Shown piece after piece: positions 56,737 to 64,000 of a DNA stretch of 64,000 bases. The stretch is from assembly GCF_001642805.2 (NCBI RefSeq), contig NZ_CP016948.1, forward strand, positions 2,914,001 through 2,978,000. The letters run 5' to 3'. This DNA is from Serratia surfactantfaciens (GTDB lineage: Bacteria; Pseudomonadota; Gammaproteobacteria; Enterobacterales; Enterobacteriaceae). A program made the position numbers and the translations under genes. The notes beneath the pieces are model-generated. The model ran no database searches. It saw nothing but the letters and a program-made list of their open reading frames with translations, and was not told where the DNA came from. Positions within the stretch are counted from its first letter, which is position 1; each line of letters starts with the position of its first letter.

Positions 56737-58769
56737 TTTTCGGTTCCTTTGGCATCGGAAAGCGTTTGCAGCACGGCGTCACGGGTCAACAGCGGGGATA
56801 ACACCACGCCGTCCGGGCTGCCGGGGCCATAGATTTGGTTGAAGGGCACGGCGACGCTGCCGCGCTTTTGCAGAAAGGCGCTGATGTCGGCCGACGGACG
56901 GCTCCAATCGCCGCGCAGCGCAACCACATCGTCGGCGCTCAGCGCTCGCTGCACGTCATCACGCAACAGCACATTGAATTTGTTGGCCTTACAGGTCACG
57001 CACCAGTCGGCGGTCACATCGACGAACACTCGCTTATGCTGGCCCAGCGCCTCGGTAATCGCCTGTTCGCTCAGCGGTTGCCACGGCACCCGATCCTGCA
57101 ACGGCTGGCGCCACAGGCCGGCGGTCAGCGATCCCGCCAGCAGGGCCACGCCCGCCAACACCAACGTGCCCGCCGCCAGTTTGGCCGCCAACCGCGCCCC
57201 CTGTTGACGCCATACCGCCAACAGCAACGCCAGCAGCGCCAACGCCCCCAGCCACAGCGTGGCCTGCGCGCCGATATGATTGCTCAGCAGGCTCAGCAGC
57301 CACAGCGACGACGCCAGCATCAGCAGCCCCATCGCCAGCTTGACGGTATTCATCCAGCGGCCGGGGCGCGGCAACCGCAGCGCCAGCGACGGCCAGGCGG
57401 CAATCAGCAGCCACGGCAGGCTCATGCCGATGCCGAGCGCAATGAACATGCCCCACAGCACCGGCAGCGACGCCGCCAACGCGAAGGCCACCGCCGTGCC
57501 GAGAAACGGCGCCGAGCACGGCGTCGCCAGCAGCGTAGCGAAAGCGCCCTGCCAAAAATGGCCGCTCAGACCGTGTCCGTTATGGGTCGCCAGTGACGTA
57601 TTCAGATCGGACGAGAGGCGCAGATGGAACAGACCGAACAGGTTGGCGCTGAACAGCAGCGTCACCAGCACCATAAAGCCGATAAACCACGGATTCTGGA
57701 ACTGAATGCCCCAGCCGAGCGCATGGTTGCCGAGCCGCAGCAGCGTCATCAGCAAGGCCAGCGCCATAAACGAGGCGACGATGCCCAGCGACGACGCCAG
57801 GAACTGCAAACGCACGCTGTGCCGATCGCGCCGCTCCACCTGCAGGATCGAACCGAGTTTGATGCCCAGTACCGGCAGCACGCACGGCATCAGGTTGAGG
57901 ATCAACCCGCCTGCCAGCGCCATCAATACCGCCTGCCATAGCGGGAACGCCGCAGCGGCGGGCGCGACCAGCGGATCGCCAATCGGCAGCGTGATCTGCT
58001 GCGCCATACCGCCGTCGTCGATCACCAACGTCAGCGTTTTGCCGCGCAGATCCGGCGCCGCATCGCCCCAGCCATCGCTGACCGGCACTCGCGCCAGCAG
58101 TTGAGCACCGTCGGTCTCGACCTGCGGCTTGCCGAGATCGGCATCCGCCAGCGTATCGAAGAACAGCGCAGGCTGCCGCCAACCGGCGGCGCGTTCGGCG
58201 GCAATCTGCAGCTCGCCGCTGCGGTAACCGGCCTTGACGCTCTCCGCCACCCCGGCGGCGATCGGCACCTGCCCCATCGCCTGTGCGAAGTCGTGGTTAA
58301 ACTGCGGATCGTTCGGCGTCGTCAGATCCAGGCTGAACAGGTAGTCGGTCAGAATGCAGACATTGCTGCAGGTGGATAGCGTCAGGGTGCCCGCCAGCGG
58401 GCCGGATACCTGACCTGGCATCACGATCGGCAGCGCGACCCGATCGTGATAACCCTGGGTGGAAATGCCGGCCACCTCGAAACGCTGCGGCGTCGGCCAG
58501 TGCCAGGTCGCCGGCGGCGGGTTGCCTTGCCAGACTATCGCCGGCGCGATGCCGCCTTCGCCCGGAGAGCGCCAATAGGTTTTCCAGCCTTTTTGCAGCT
58601 CGACCGACAGCAGCAGACGGGTCTCCCCCGGCTGTGACGTGTCGGCGCGCAGCCGCACCTTGGCATGATCGTTGGTTGGATTTTGCAGCCAGCCGCTGTC
58701 CGCCGCCTGTGAAGCAGGCAGCCACAGCATAAACAGGCAAGCGCAGGCCAGCCTGATGATTTTCAACAT
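56733..58769 (-). CDS. scsB: DsbD-like membrane reductase ScsB
   Basis: ScsB (678 residues) passes electrons from cytoplasmic thioredoxin to periplasmic partners. It has a signal peptide, a large N-terminal periplasmic domain (about 24-275), a DsbD-like membrane domain of eight segments (about 280-560) with cysteines in NLMPCVLPVLG and LATPCSAPFLG, and a C-terminal thioredoxin domain with DWCVTCK (C590 and C593). GGAG lies seven bases before the ATG. It is in operon with scsA (49-base gap) and scsC. Confidence 0.95.
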   Translation of the reverse strand: MLKIIRLACACLFMLWLPASQAADSGWLQNPTNDHAKVRLRADTSQPGETRLLLSVELQKGWKTYWRSPGEGGIAPAIVWQGNPPPATWHWPTPQRFEVAGISTQGYHDRVALPIVMPGQVSGPLAGTLTLSTCSNVCILTDYLFSLDLTTPNDPQFNHDFAQAMGQVPIAAGVAESVKAGYRSGELQIAAERAAGWRQPALFFDTLADADLGKPQVETDGAQLLARVPVSDGWGDAAPDLRGKTLTLVIDDGGMAQQITLPIGDPLVAPAAAAFPLWQAVLMALAGGLILNLMPCVLPVLGIKLGSILQVERRDRHSVRLQFLASSLGIVASFMALALLMTLLRLGNHALGWGIQFQNPWFIGFMVLVTLLFSANLFGLFHLRLSSDLNTSLATHNGHGLSGHFWQGAFATLLATPCSAPFLGTAVAFALAASLPVLWGMFIALGIGMSLPWLLIAAWPSLALRLPRPGRWMNTVKLAMGLLMLASSLWLLSLLSNHIGAQATLWLGALALLALLLAVWRQQGARLAAKLAAGTLVLAGVALLAGSLTAGLWRQPLQDRVPWQPLSEQAITEALGQHKRVFVDVTADWCVTCKANKFNVLLRDDVQRALSADDVVALRGDWSRPSADISAFLQKRGSVAVPFNQIYGPGSPDGVVLSPLLTRDAVLQTLSDAKGTEK

Positions 58770-58818
58770 GTTAATTCTCCATAAATGATTAATTCACCGC
58801 GAAAAACGGGCGATTAAC

Positions 58819-59181
58819 TCATTCACGGAAGACGCATAATCGGAGGTGCACCCTGAGGGTGGGCGGTGAAATGGCGCGAGGAGGAGGAATGCGCAGGCGC
58901 GCAGCGATGGTCGGTGCCAACAGAACCAGCAGCAAGCCCAATCCGAACAGCACGGCTTCGAACATCACCGGCGGCGCGGCCAGCAATGACTTGGCGCTCA
59001 GCTCACAGGGCGTCGGCTGCGCTTCGGCGGCCTCATCGCCGGATTGAACGGCGGTGGCGGCCGGGATCCCCAGCGTTTGCTGCAGCGCATGCAGGCCAGC
59101 CATGCGCTGGGTCATGCACGTCAGCACCACCAGACAAGCCAGGCATAAAAACCATTTTGCAATCCGCTGCCGTTTAACCAT
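58819..59181 (-). CDS. scsA: Copper-sensitivity suppressor protein ScsA
   Basis: ScsA (120 residues) is a small membrane protein with hydrophobic segments at about residues 9-25 and 68-93 and a periplasmic loop with one cysteine (TPCELSAKSL). The C-terminus is basic and proline-rich. In Salmonella ScsA is linked to peroxide and copper tolerance, by an unknown mechanism. A GAGGATGGC ribosome site supports the ATG at 59181. It is the first gene of the operon and divergent from flk. Confidence 0.9.
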   Translation of the reverse strand: MVKRQRIAKWFLCLACLVVLTCMTQRMAGLHALQQTLGIPAATAVQSGDEAAEAQPTPCELSAKSLLAAPPVMFEAVLFGLGLLLVLLAPTIAARLRIPPPRAISPPTLRVHLRLCVFRE

Positions 59182-59386
59182 GCCATCCTCACGTTCAGGT
59201 CTGCGGTTATCTTAGCGGCGCAGGCGCGATTAGCAACGTTTTGTCGGTAAAGAAATGTCTGGGCGGCGGTATTGATGGCGGCGATTTACAGGTATCATAG
59301 TCAGTAAGCCTGCGCTTTTCGCCGGGTACCATGATGATTCTCTCCTCCAGGCACCCTGCGGGGATACACAGCGAAGGACTGGTGAT

Positions 59387-60415
59387 ATGCAACCTTTGAG
59401 TGGGCCGGGCGCCCCAATCGCCGGCGAACGCCCTCCCTCCCCGGGCAAAACGGCGGCCACTGAAGATCAACCCCTCTCTCCGGCACAGCGCACGACGCTG
59501 GAAAAGCTGATCGTGAAAATCATGACGCTCAGCCCGACAAAATCGGCCGAGATCTGGGCCTCGCTGCGCCACGATCTCGGCGCCGACAACGGCGGTGAAC
59601 TGCTGGCGCGCCATTTTCAACCGGCGGAACAGCTGCTGCAAACGCGCCTGGCACAGGCGCAGCAAAACCATGCCGGGCGCCAGCTGCTGCAACAGCTGGC
59701 CGAATTGCTGCCGCAGGGCAACAATCGCCAGGCGGTCAGCGATTTTATTCGTCAGCAGTTTGGCCACACGGTGCTGAGCCAATTGAGCCCACCGCAACTG
59801 CAGCAGGTGCTGAATCTGCTGCAGACCGGCGGCCTGACCATTCCCCAGCCGCAGCAAACCGCCACCAGCGATCGCCCGCTGCTGCCCGCAGAGCATCAAA
59901 GCCTGCAACAGCAGGTCACCAAACTCAGCGCCGCCACCGGCGAAGCGCCGGCTAAAATCTGGCAAACGCTGTTCGACCTGGCGGGCGTAAAAACCAACGA
60001 TCCGCTGCCGGCACGCCACTTCCAGCTATTGAACCAGTTCTTGCAGGTGAAGGTGGCACTCAGCCCGCAGAGCGCGCCGACACTGAACAACCTGTTGGCG
60101 GCGCTCAAACAGCCGGCGGATGAACAAGAGCTGCAGCAGATGAACGACTACTGCCAGGCGCGCTTCAACTGCGGCGCCAATGCGCCGCTGACGCATCCGC
60201 AAATGAGCGACGCCATTCATCAGCTGTTTGCCCGCCGTCTGGATAAGGCCGGCCAGGCCCAGCCTATCGTCAGCCACTCTGTCGAGCCGCAGCCGCTGCT
60301 CAATCCGCTGATCGCCGCCCTGCCTCTGCCGCTGCAAAAAGCGCTCAGCAAGCCCGCCGTGGCGCTGATCCTGCTGCTGCTGGCGCTGGCGGTCGTGCTG
60401 GCGTTGGTGTTTTAA
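59387..60415 (+). CDS. flk: Flagellar regulator Flk
   Basis: Flk (342 residues, E. coli 331) is anchored by one C-terminal membrane segment (about 321-341, ALILLLLALAVVLALVF). In Salmonella it prevents premature export of FlgM and takes part in the rod-to-hook switch. Conserved stretches are LPQGNNRQAVSDFIRQQFGHTVLS and TDRPLLPAEH-like SDRPLLPAEHQSLQQQVTKL. It is rich in glutamine and leucine. In E. coli flk is the immediate neighbour of pdxB. Confidence 0.94.
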   Translation: MQPLSGPGAPIAGERPPSPGKTAATEDQPLSPAQRTTLEKLIVKIMTLSPTKSAEIWASLRHDLGADNGGELLARHFQPAEQLLQTRLAQAQQNHAGRQLLQQLAELLPQGNNRQAVSDFIRQQFGHTVLSQLSPPQLQQVLNLLQTGGLTIPQPQQTATSDRPLLPAEHQSLQQQVTKLSAATGEAPAKIWQTLFDLAGVKTNDPLPARHFQLLNQFLQVKVALSPQSAPTLNNLLAALKQPADEQELQQMNDYCQARFNCGANAPLTHPQMSDAIHQLFARRLDKAGQAQPIVSHSVEPQPLLNPLIAALPLPLQKALSKPAVALILLLLALAVVLALVF

Positions 60416-60419
60416 CGCC

Positions 60420-60875
60420 TCAGGCGCAGCCGCAATCCACGGCGGCCGCCCTATCACGCAGCGATCCCGGCTGCTCGCCGATGGCCAACGGATGGCCGTC
60501 GCGCAGCCAGAAATCCAACCCGCCGATCAGCTCCTTGACCCTGAACCCCAGCTTCGCCAGCTTGTAAGCGCCTTTGGTTGAGCCGTTGCAGCCGATGCCG
60601 TCACAGTAGGTCACATACACCTTTTGGCGATCCAGGTGCGCCGTGCCGGCTTGGTCCATCAGGCGATGCGGCAAACTGAACGCGCCGGGGATATGCCCGG
60701 CGGCGTACAGCGCCTCCGCGCGGGTGTCGATCACCACTATCCCATCCTCGCCATTGCGCAGATCTTCCGCCACGTCCCAGGCATCCGCATAGCGGCTCAA
60801 TTTGGCCGCCAGGTAAGCCAGGCTCTCTTCCGGCTCCGCCGGCGGAAAAGCCAGTACCAATGATTCTTTCGACAT
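60420..60875 (-). CDS. Rhodanese-like protein
   Basis: This 151-residue cytoplasmic protein has a single rhodanese domain (about residues 28-135). It includes VVIDTRAEALYAAGHIPGA, and the active-site loop begins at the cysteine of YCDGIGCNGSTKG. Such proteins move sulfane sulfur. I start it at the ATG at 60875 (MSKESLVLAF), which follows GGAG by eight bases. It is divergent from a MocR regulator, a common pairing that suggests PLP- or amino-acid-linked control. Confidence 0.9.
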   Translation of the reverse strand: MSKESLVLAFPPAEPEESLAYLAAKLSRYADAWDVAEDLRNGEDGIVVIDTRAEALYAAGHIPGAFSLPHRLMDQAGTAHLDRQKVYVTYCDGIGCNGSTKGAYKLAKLGFRVKELIGGLDFWLRDGHPLAIGEQPGSLRDRAAAVDCGCA

Positions 60876-60915
60876 TCCGCTCACTCCCACGCATCAAGAC
60901 AGATGACAATAGTGC

Positions 60916-60967
60916 CCCATTTTGGTCTTATGATTGATACCCATTTCTCACCCATGACAAGACCCAT
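60916..60967. repeat. Four CCCAT direct repeats in the rhodanese-MocR region
   Basis: CCCAT occurs at 60916, 60940, 60951 and 60963. The last three are spaced 11 and 12 bases apart, about one helical turn, in the same orientation. MocR-type regulators often bind direct repeats, so this is a candidate operator. It overlaps the possible starts of the MocR gene. Confidence 0.45.
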
Positions 60968-62423
60968 TATGCGGCACACGCTGATCACGCTGTTTCAGCA
61001 ATCGCCCCACGCTGCCGGCACGCTGCGCGATCGCCTGTGCGGCGCATTGCGGCAGGCCATCCATCACGGCGCATTGGGCGTTGGGCAACGGCTGCCTTCC
61101 AGCCGGGTGCTGGCGGGCGATCTGAACCTCTCAAGGGTGACCGTCGAAGCCGCCTACGGCCAGCTGGAGGCTGAGGGATACTTGCAGCGCCGCGTCGGCC
61201 AGGGAACGTTCGTGGCGATCCGCATCGCCAAATCGCCGACGACGACGGCGCGCGGCACCGGCACCGGCACCGGCACCGGCATGCCGCGCCTTTCGCGGCG
61301 CGGCCAACAGATCGTGCAAACCGGCGGTTGCCGCGATCCGCAACATCCCCAGGCCTTCGCTGCCGGCTCGCCGGACCTGCGTGCGTTTCCGCTCGCCTTG
61401 TGGAAGCAACTGACTGCTCAGCGCCTGCGTCTTCAGGGAGAAAGCCTGCTGCGCTACGGCGATCCGCAGGGCTATTTGCCGCTGCGCGAAGCGATCGCCG
61501 CCCACGTTAACCAAACGCGCGGCGTAGTCTGCGATGCACGGCAGGTTATCGTGCTGACCAGTTCACAGCAGGCGCTGCAGCTGATCGCTACGTTGTTGCT
61601 GGACGGCGGCGACAGCGTCTGGATGGAAGAGCCGGGCTACGCCGGAGCAAGAAACGCCTTTATCAGCGCCGGCGCGGCCCTGACGCCGGTCGCGGTGGAC
61701 AGCGACGGTCTGCGGGCTGAGCCGCCCTTGCCCGATCCGCGTTTGATTTACCTGACGCCCTCGCACCAATACCCGACCGGCGCGGCGCTCAGCCTGGCGC
61801 GTCGGTTGGCGTTGCTGGCGCTGGCCGAACGGCAACAGGCCTGGATCATCGAGGACGATTACGACAGCGAGTTTCACTATGACGGCCTGCCGATACCGGC
61901 GATGCAGGGCCTGGATCGCTGCGGCCGGGTGCTGTATCTCGGCACCTTCTCCAAGTCGCTGTTCCCTTCCCTGCGGCTGGCGTATCTGATCGTCCCGCCT
62001 GCGCTGGTCTCCCCCTTCGTCACCGCGCGCACGGTCTATGACGGCCACAGCGCGCAGCTGATGCAGGCGGTTACCGCCGAGTTCATCCGCCAGGGGCACT
62101 TCGCCGCGCATATCCGCTACATGCGCCAGCTCTACCGCAGCCGGCGCGATGTGTTGCTGGCGGAAATGCGCGAAAAACTGAGCCACTTCGCCACGCCCAT
62201 TCCCGCCGCCGGCGGCCTGCAGCTCAGCGTTTGGCTGCCACCCGGCCAGGAGGCGGCACTCAGCCGGCAGGCGCGACGGCTCGGCATTCTCACGCCCGGG
62301 CTTTCGGCGCAGTACCAAACGACGCAGGCGCAGCGCGACGGGTGGCTGCTGGGCTTTTCGGCTCTCACGCCGGGCGAGATCCGCAGTGCCGTCGAGCGGC
62401 TGGCGCGGATCGCCGTGGTTTAG
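60954..62423 (+). CDS. MocR-family PLP-dependent regulator
   Basis: This regulator has a GntR-type winged helix (RLPSSRVLAGDLNLSRVTVEAAYG) and a class I aminotransferase-like domain. The PLP-lysine lies in YLGTFSKSLFPSLRLAYL and the aspartate in IIEDDYDSEFHYDGLP. A Gly-Thr repeat linker joins the two domains. The start is uncertain: ATGs at 60903, 60930, 60954 and 60969 are all in frame, none with a clear ribosome site. I give 60954 as a compromise, and the shorter 60969 start (MRHTLITLFQQ) is equally likely. It is divergent from the rhodanese gene. Confidence 0.85.
   Translation: MTRPIMRHTLITLFQQSPHAAGTLRDRLCGALRQAIHHGALGVGQRLPSSRVLAGDLNLSRVTVEAAYGQLEAEGYLQRRVGQGTFVAIRIAKSPTTTARGTGTGTGTGMPRLSRRGQQIVQTGGCRDPQHPQAFAAGSPDLRAFPLALWKQLTAQRLRLQGESLLRYGDPQGYLPLREAIAAHVNQTRGVVCDARQVIVLTSSQQALQLIATLLLDGGDSVWMEEPGYAGARNAFISAGAALTPVAVDSDGLRAEPPLPDPRLIYLTPSHQYPTGAALSLARRLALLALAERQQAWIIEDDYDSEFHYDGLPIPAMQGLDRCGRVLYLGTFSKSLFPSLRLAYLIVPPALVSPFVTARTVYDGHSAQLMQAVTAEFIRQGHFAAHIRYMRQLYRSRRDVLLAEMREKLSHFATPIPAAGGLQLSVWLPPGQEAALSRQARRLGILTPGLSAQYQTTQAQRDGWLLGFSALTPGEIRSAVERLARIAVV
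61254..61277 (+). repeat. Hexanucleotide tandem repeat GGCACC x4
   Basis: Four perfect copies of GGCACC, followed by GGCATG, encode Gly-Thr repeats in the linker between the DNA-binding and sensor domains of the MocR regulator. Because the unit is a multiple of three, copy-number changes would alter linker length without shifting the frame. Confidence 0.9.
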
Positions 62424-62449
62424 CCAGGCCCGACGGGATGCCGGCCGGC

Positions 62450-63346
62450 TTATTGCTCGGTCAGGCGCATCTCCGCCACCAACGGCAGGTGGTCGCTCAC
62501 CGCCGGCCAATGAATGCCGTTCCAATCGCCGCTGGCGTTCGGCACCGTCAGGCTGTCCAGATGCCAGCGCTGCGCATTGCCGCTAAAGATGTAATCCACC
62601 TTGATTTCGGCGTTTTCCGCCGGCCAACTGCGGCCATCCTGCCCGTTAGGCATGATGTCGTTCCAATAGCGGCTCAGCTCCAGCCAGGTCACGCTGCCCG
62701 GCACGTCGTTCATGTCGCCGAACAGCAGCTTGATGCCGCGCACTTCGATGGTGCGATCGTTCAGCTCCCGCACCTGATCCAGGCGCATCGTCGGATCTTC
62801 CTTGGTATCGAGGTGGGTGTTGAACAGGGTGATCGGCGCCGGGAACTCCGGCACGTCGACCTTGGCGCTGAAGGCGATGCGCTGTTCGCGCTGGCCGGAC
62901 GGCAACGGATAGATCACGGCGTCGTGCAGCGGATACTTCGACAGAAACGCCAGGCCATATTCACCGCCGTCGAAATCGATCGCCCGGCCGAACACCGCCT
63001 GCATGCCGGTCAGCTTCGCCAATTCCGCCGCCTGATCGACACGGCCGCTGCGGGCGGTGAGTTTATCCACCTCTTGCAGCGCCACCACGTCGACGTTCAT
63101 CGCGCGAATCGCCTTGGCGATGGCGGTCATGTCGCTGACCTTGCCGGCGGCGATGTTGAAGCTGGCGACGCGGATCTTCGGCGCCTGCTCCAGTTCGTAA
63201 GTTTTATTTTTCAGGCCGCCCAACGCGCTGGCCACTTCGCGGCTGTTGGCGTTGCTGTTGGCGTGCCCGGTATCGGCGGACGACCAGGCGCTGTGAGAGA
63301 TGCCCAGGGACAGTAAGGTGATGAGCAAAGCGTGACCGGTGTGCAT
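62450..63346 (-). CDS. Secreted endonuclease/exonuclease/phosphatase-family protein
   Basis: This 298-residue protein has a signal peptide (about residues 1-23, MHTGHALLITLLSLGISHSAWS). It also has the full set of EEP motifs: VASFNIAAG, ALQEVD, LFNTHLDT, LLFGDMNDVPGS, VDYIF and SDHLPLVAE. The family includes DNases, sphingomyelinases and phosphodiesterases, and the substrate is not clear here. A periplasmic or secreted metal-dependent phosphodiesterase is likely. It converges on the MocR gene with a 26-base gap. Confidence 0.9.
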   Translation of the reverse strand: MHTGHALLITLLSLGISHSAWSSADTGHANSNANSREVASALGGLKNKTYELEQAPKIRVASFNIAAGKVSDMTAIAKAIRAMNVDVVALQEVDKLTARSGRVDQAAELAKLTGMQAVFGRAIDFDGGEYGLAFLSKYPLHDAVIYPLPSGQREQRIAFSAKVDVPEFPAPITLFNTHLDTKEDPTMRLDQVRELNDRTIEVRGIKLLFGDMNDVPGSVTWLELSRYWNDIMPNGQDGRSWPAENAEIKVDYIFSGNAQRWHLDSLTVPNASGDWNGIHWPAVSDHLPLVAEMRLTEQ

Positions 63347-63563
63347 GAATTCTCCTTGAGGGACAGATAAGTGTTATGCGGGCGCTTCCCGGCCCACAGC
63401 TAACACCGATTTTGCCGCAGAAACCTGCGACTATTTCCTAGTTGCGCCGCTATTTTTCGTTTCTGCGCGATGCTTCGCATTCTGGCGGTTTACGCATTGC
63501 ACCGTTGGACAAACGGCTGATTTCGTTTTAAAACCGGTAGATTGCCAACCGCGAGGAGTCCCG

Positions 63564-64000
63564 ATGACCAGCCCGATTGCCGAACAGCTCACCGAACGTT
63601 TCTTCCGCTACCTGGCGGTGACCAGCCAAAGCGACGCCGCCGCAACCGCCCTGCCCAGCACGCTGGGGCAGCATGAGATGGCGCAACTGCTGGCGGACGA
63701 GCTGCGTCGGCTCGGCCTGGCCGACGTGCAGATCGACGAGCACGCCACCGTGACCGCCCGCAAGCCCGGCACCCAACCCGGCGCGCCGCGCATCGGCTTC
63801 ATCACCCATATCGACACCGTAGACGTCGGCCTGTCACCGGAGATTCGCCCGCAGCGCCTGCGCTTCACCGGCGAAGATTTATGCCTGAACGCCGAGCAAG
63901 ACATCTGGCTGCGCACCGCCGAGCATCCGGAGATCCTGCCCTACCGGAACGAAGAGATCCTGTTCAGCGACGGCACCAGCGTGCTGGGCGCCGACAATAA
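63564..64000 (+). CDS. pepT: Peptidase T (partial, C-terminus outside window)
   Basis: These are the first 145 codons of an M20-family tripeptide aminopeptidase. The sequence has the metal motif GFITHIDTVD (histidine and aspartate ligands) and SDGTSVLGADN, which leads into the bridging aspartate typical of PepT. GAGG lies before the ATG (MTSPIAEQLTERFFRYL). The full protein should be about 410 residues. Several paralogues of PepT exist, so the exact orthology is open. Confidence 0.88.
   Translation, partial: MTSPIAEQLTERFFRYLAVTSQSDAAATALPSTLGQHEMAQLLADELRRLGLADVQIDEHATVTARKPGTQPGAPRIGFITHIDTVDVGLSPEIRPQRLRFTGEDLCLNAEQDIWLRTAEHPEILPYRNEEILFSDGTSVLGADN

Noticed and set aside
1..64000. CRISPR arrays, tRNA or rRNA genes, insertion sequences, integrases or phage genes
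   Set aside because: None was seen: no regular repeat-spacer pattern, no transposase or integrase motifs, no tRNA-like cloverleaf noticed by eye.

Overview
The window comes from a Serratia-like enterobacterium, most likely the S. marcescens group. The genes are GC-rich. Their proteins read as close relatives of E. coli K-12 proteins, and the gene order follows the E. coli nuo-lrhA-alaA-yfbRSTUV-ackA-pta-yfcDE-yfcG-folX-yfcH-hisPMQJ-ubiX-purF-cvpA-dedD-folC-accD-dedA-truA-usg-pdxB-flk stretch almost gene for gene and in the same orientations. The lrhA homologue (called hexS in Serratia), tctCBA/tctDE and scsABCD fit that genus. No database was searched, so the species is an inference.

Layout. 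1-9129: nuo operon on the minus strand (nuoA-B-CD-E-F-G-H and the start of nuoI; it runs off the left edge). 9130-21083: lrhA, alaA, yfbR, yfbS, hxpA, yfbU, yfbV, ackA, pta. 21413-27380: an accessory block in the place of E. coli yfcC. It holds a lone cytidine-deaminase-like protein and a LacI-controlled operon made of an ascorbate-type PTS (IIA, IIB, IIC) and a two-subunit transketolase. 27435-44405: conserved backbone again (yfcD, yfcE, yfcG, folX, yfcH, the histidine ABC importer, ubiX, purF, cvpA, dedD, folC, accD, dedA, truA, usg, pdxB), but without yfcF and argT. 44459-59181: a 15-kb accessory block separating pdxB from flk. It carries an AraC regulator with an EamA exporter, the tctDE two-component system with the tctCBA tricarboxylate importer, a CatB/Vat-like acetyltransferase, a second EamA exporter beside a MocR regulator, and the scsABCD thiol-redox operon. 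59387-64000: flk, a rhodanese with a second MocR regulator, a secreted EEP-family hydrolase, and the start of pepT.

How the genes work together. NuoA-I is respiratory complex I, and AckA-Pta forms the overflow acetate pathway. LrhA, next to nuo, is a global LysR regulator of motility and exoproducts. HisJQMP imports histidine and here has a sigma-54-type promoter directly upstream. cvpA-purF-ubiX starts behind a PurR box. TctDE probably senses tricarboxylates and activates tctCBA. ScsA-D are membrane and periplasmic thioredoxin-fold proteins linked to copper and redox stress in Salmonella. The LacI protein probably acts at three operator-like palindromes and represses import of an unknown sugar that would be cleaved by the dedicated transketolase.

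Best candidates for something not yet described: the orphan deaminase-like gene at 21413-21931, the PTS-transketolase regulon at 22010-27380, and the cargo between pdxB and flk. No tRNA, rRNA, CRISPR array, insertion sequence or prophage was seen.
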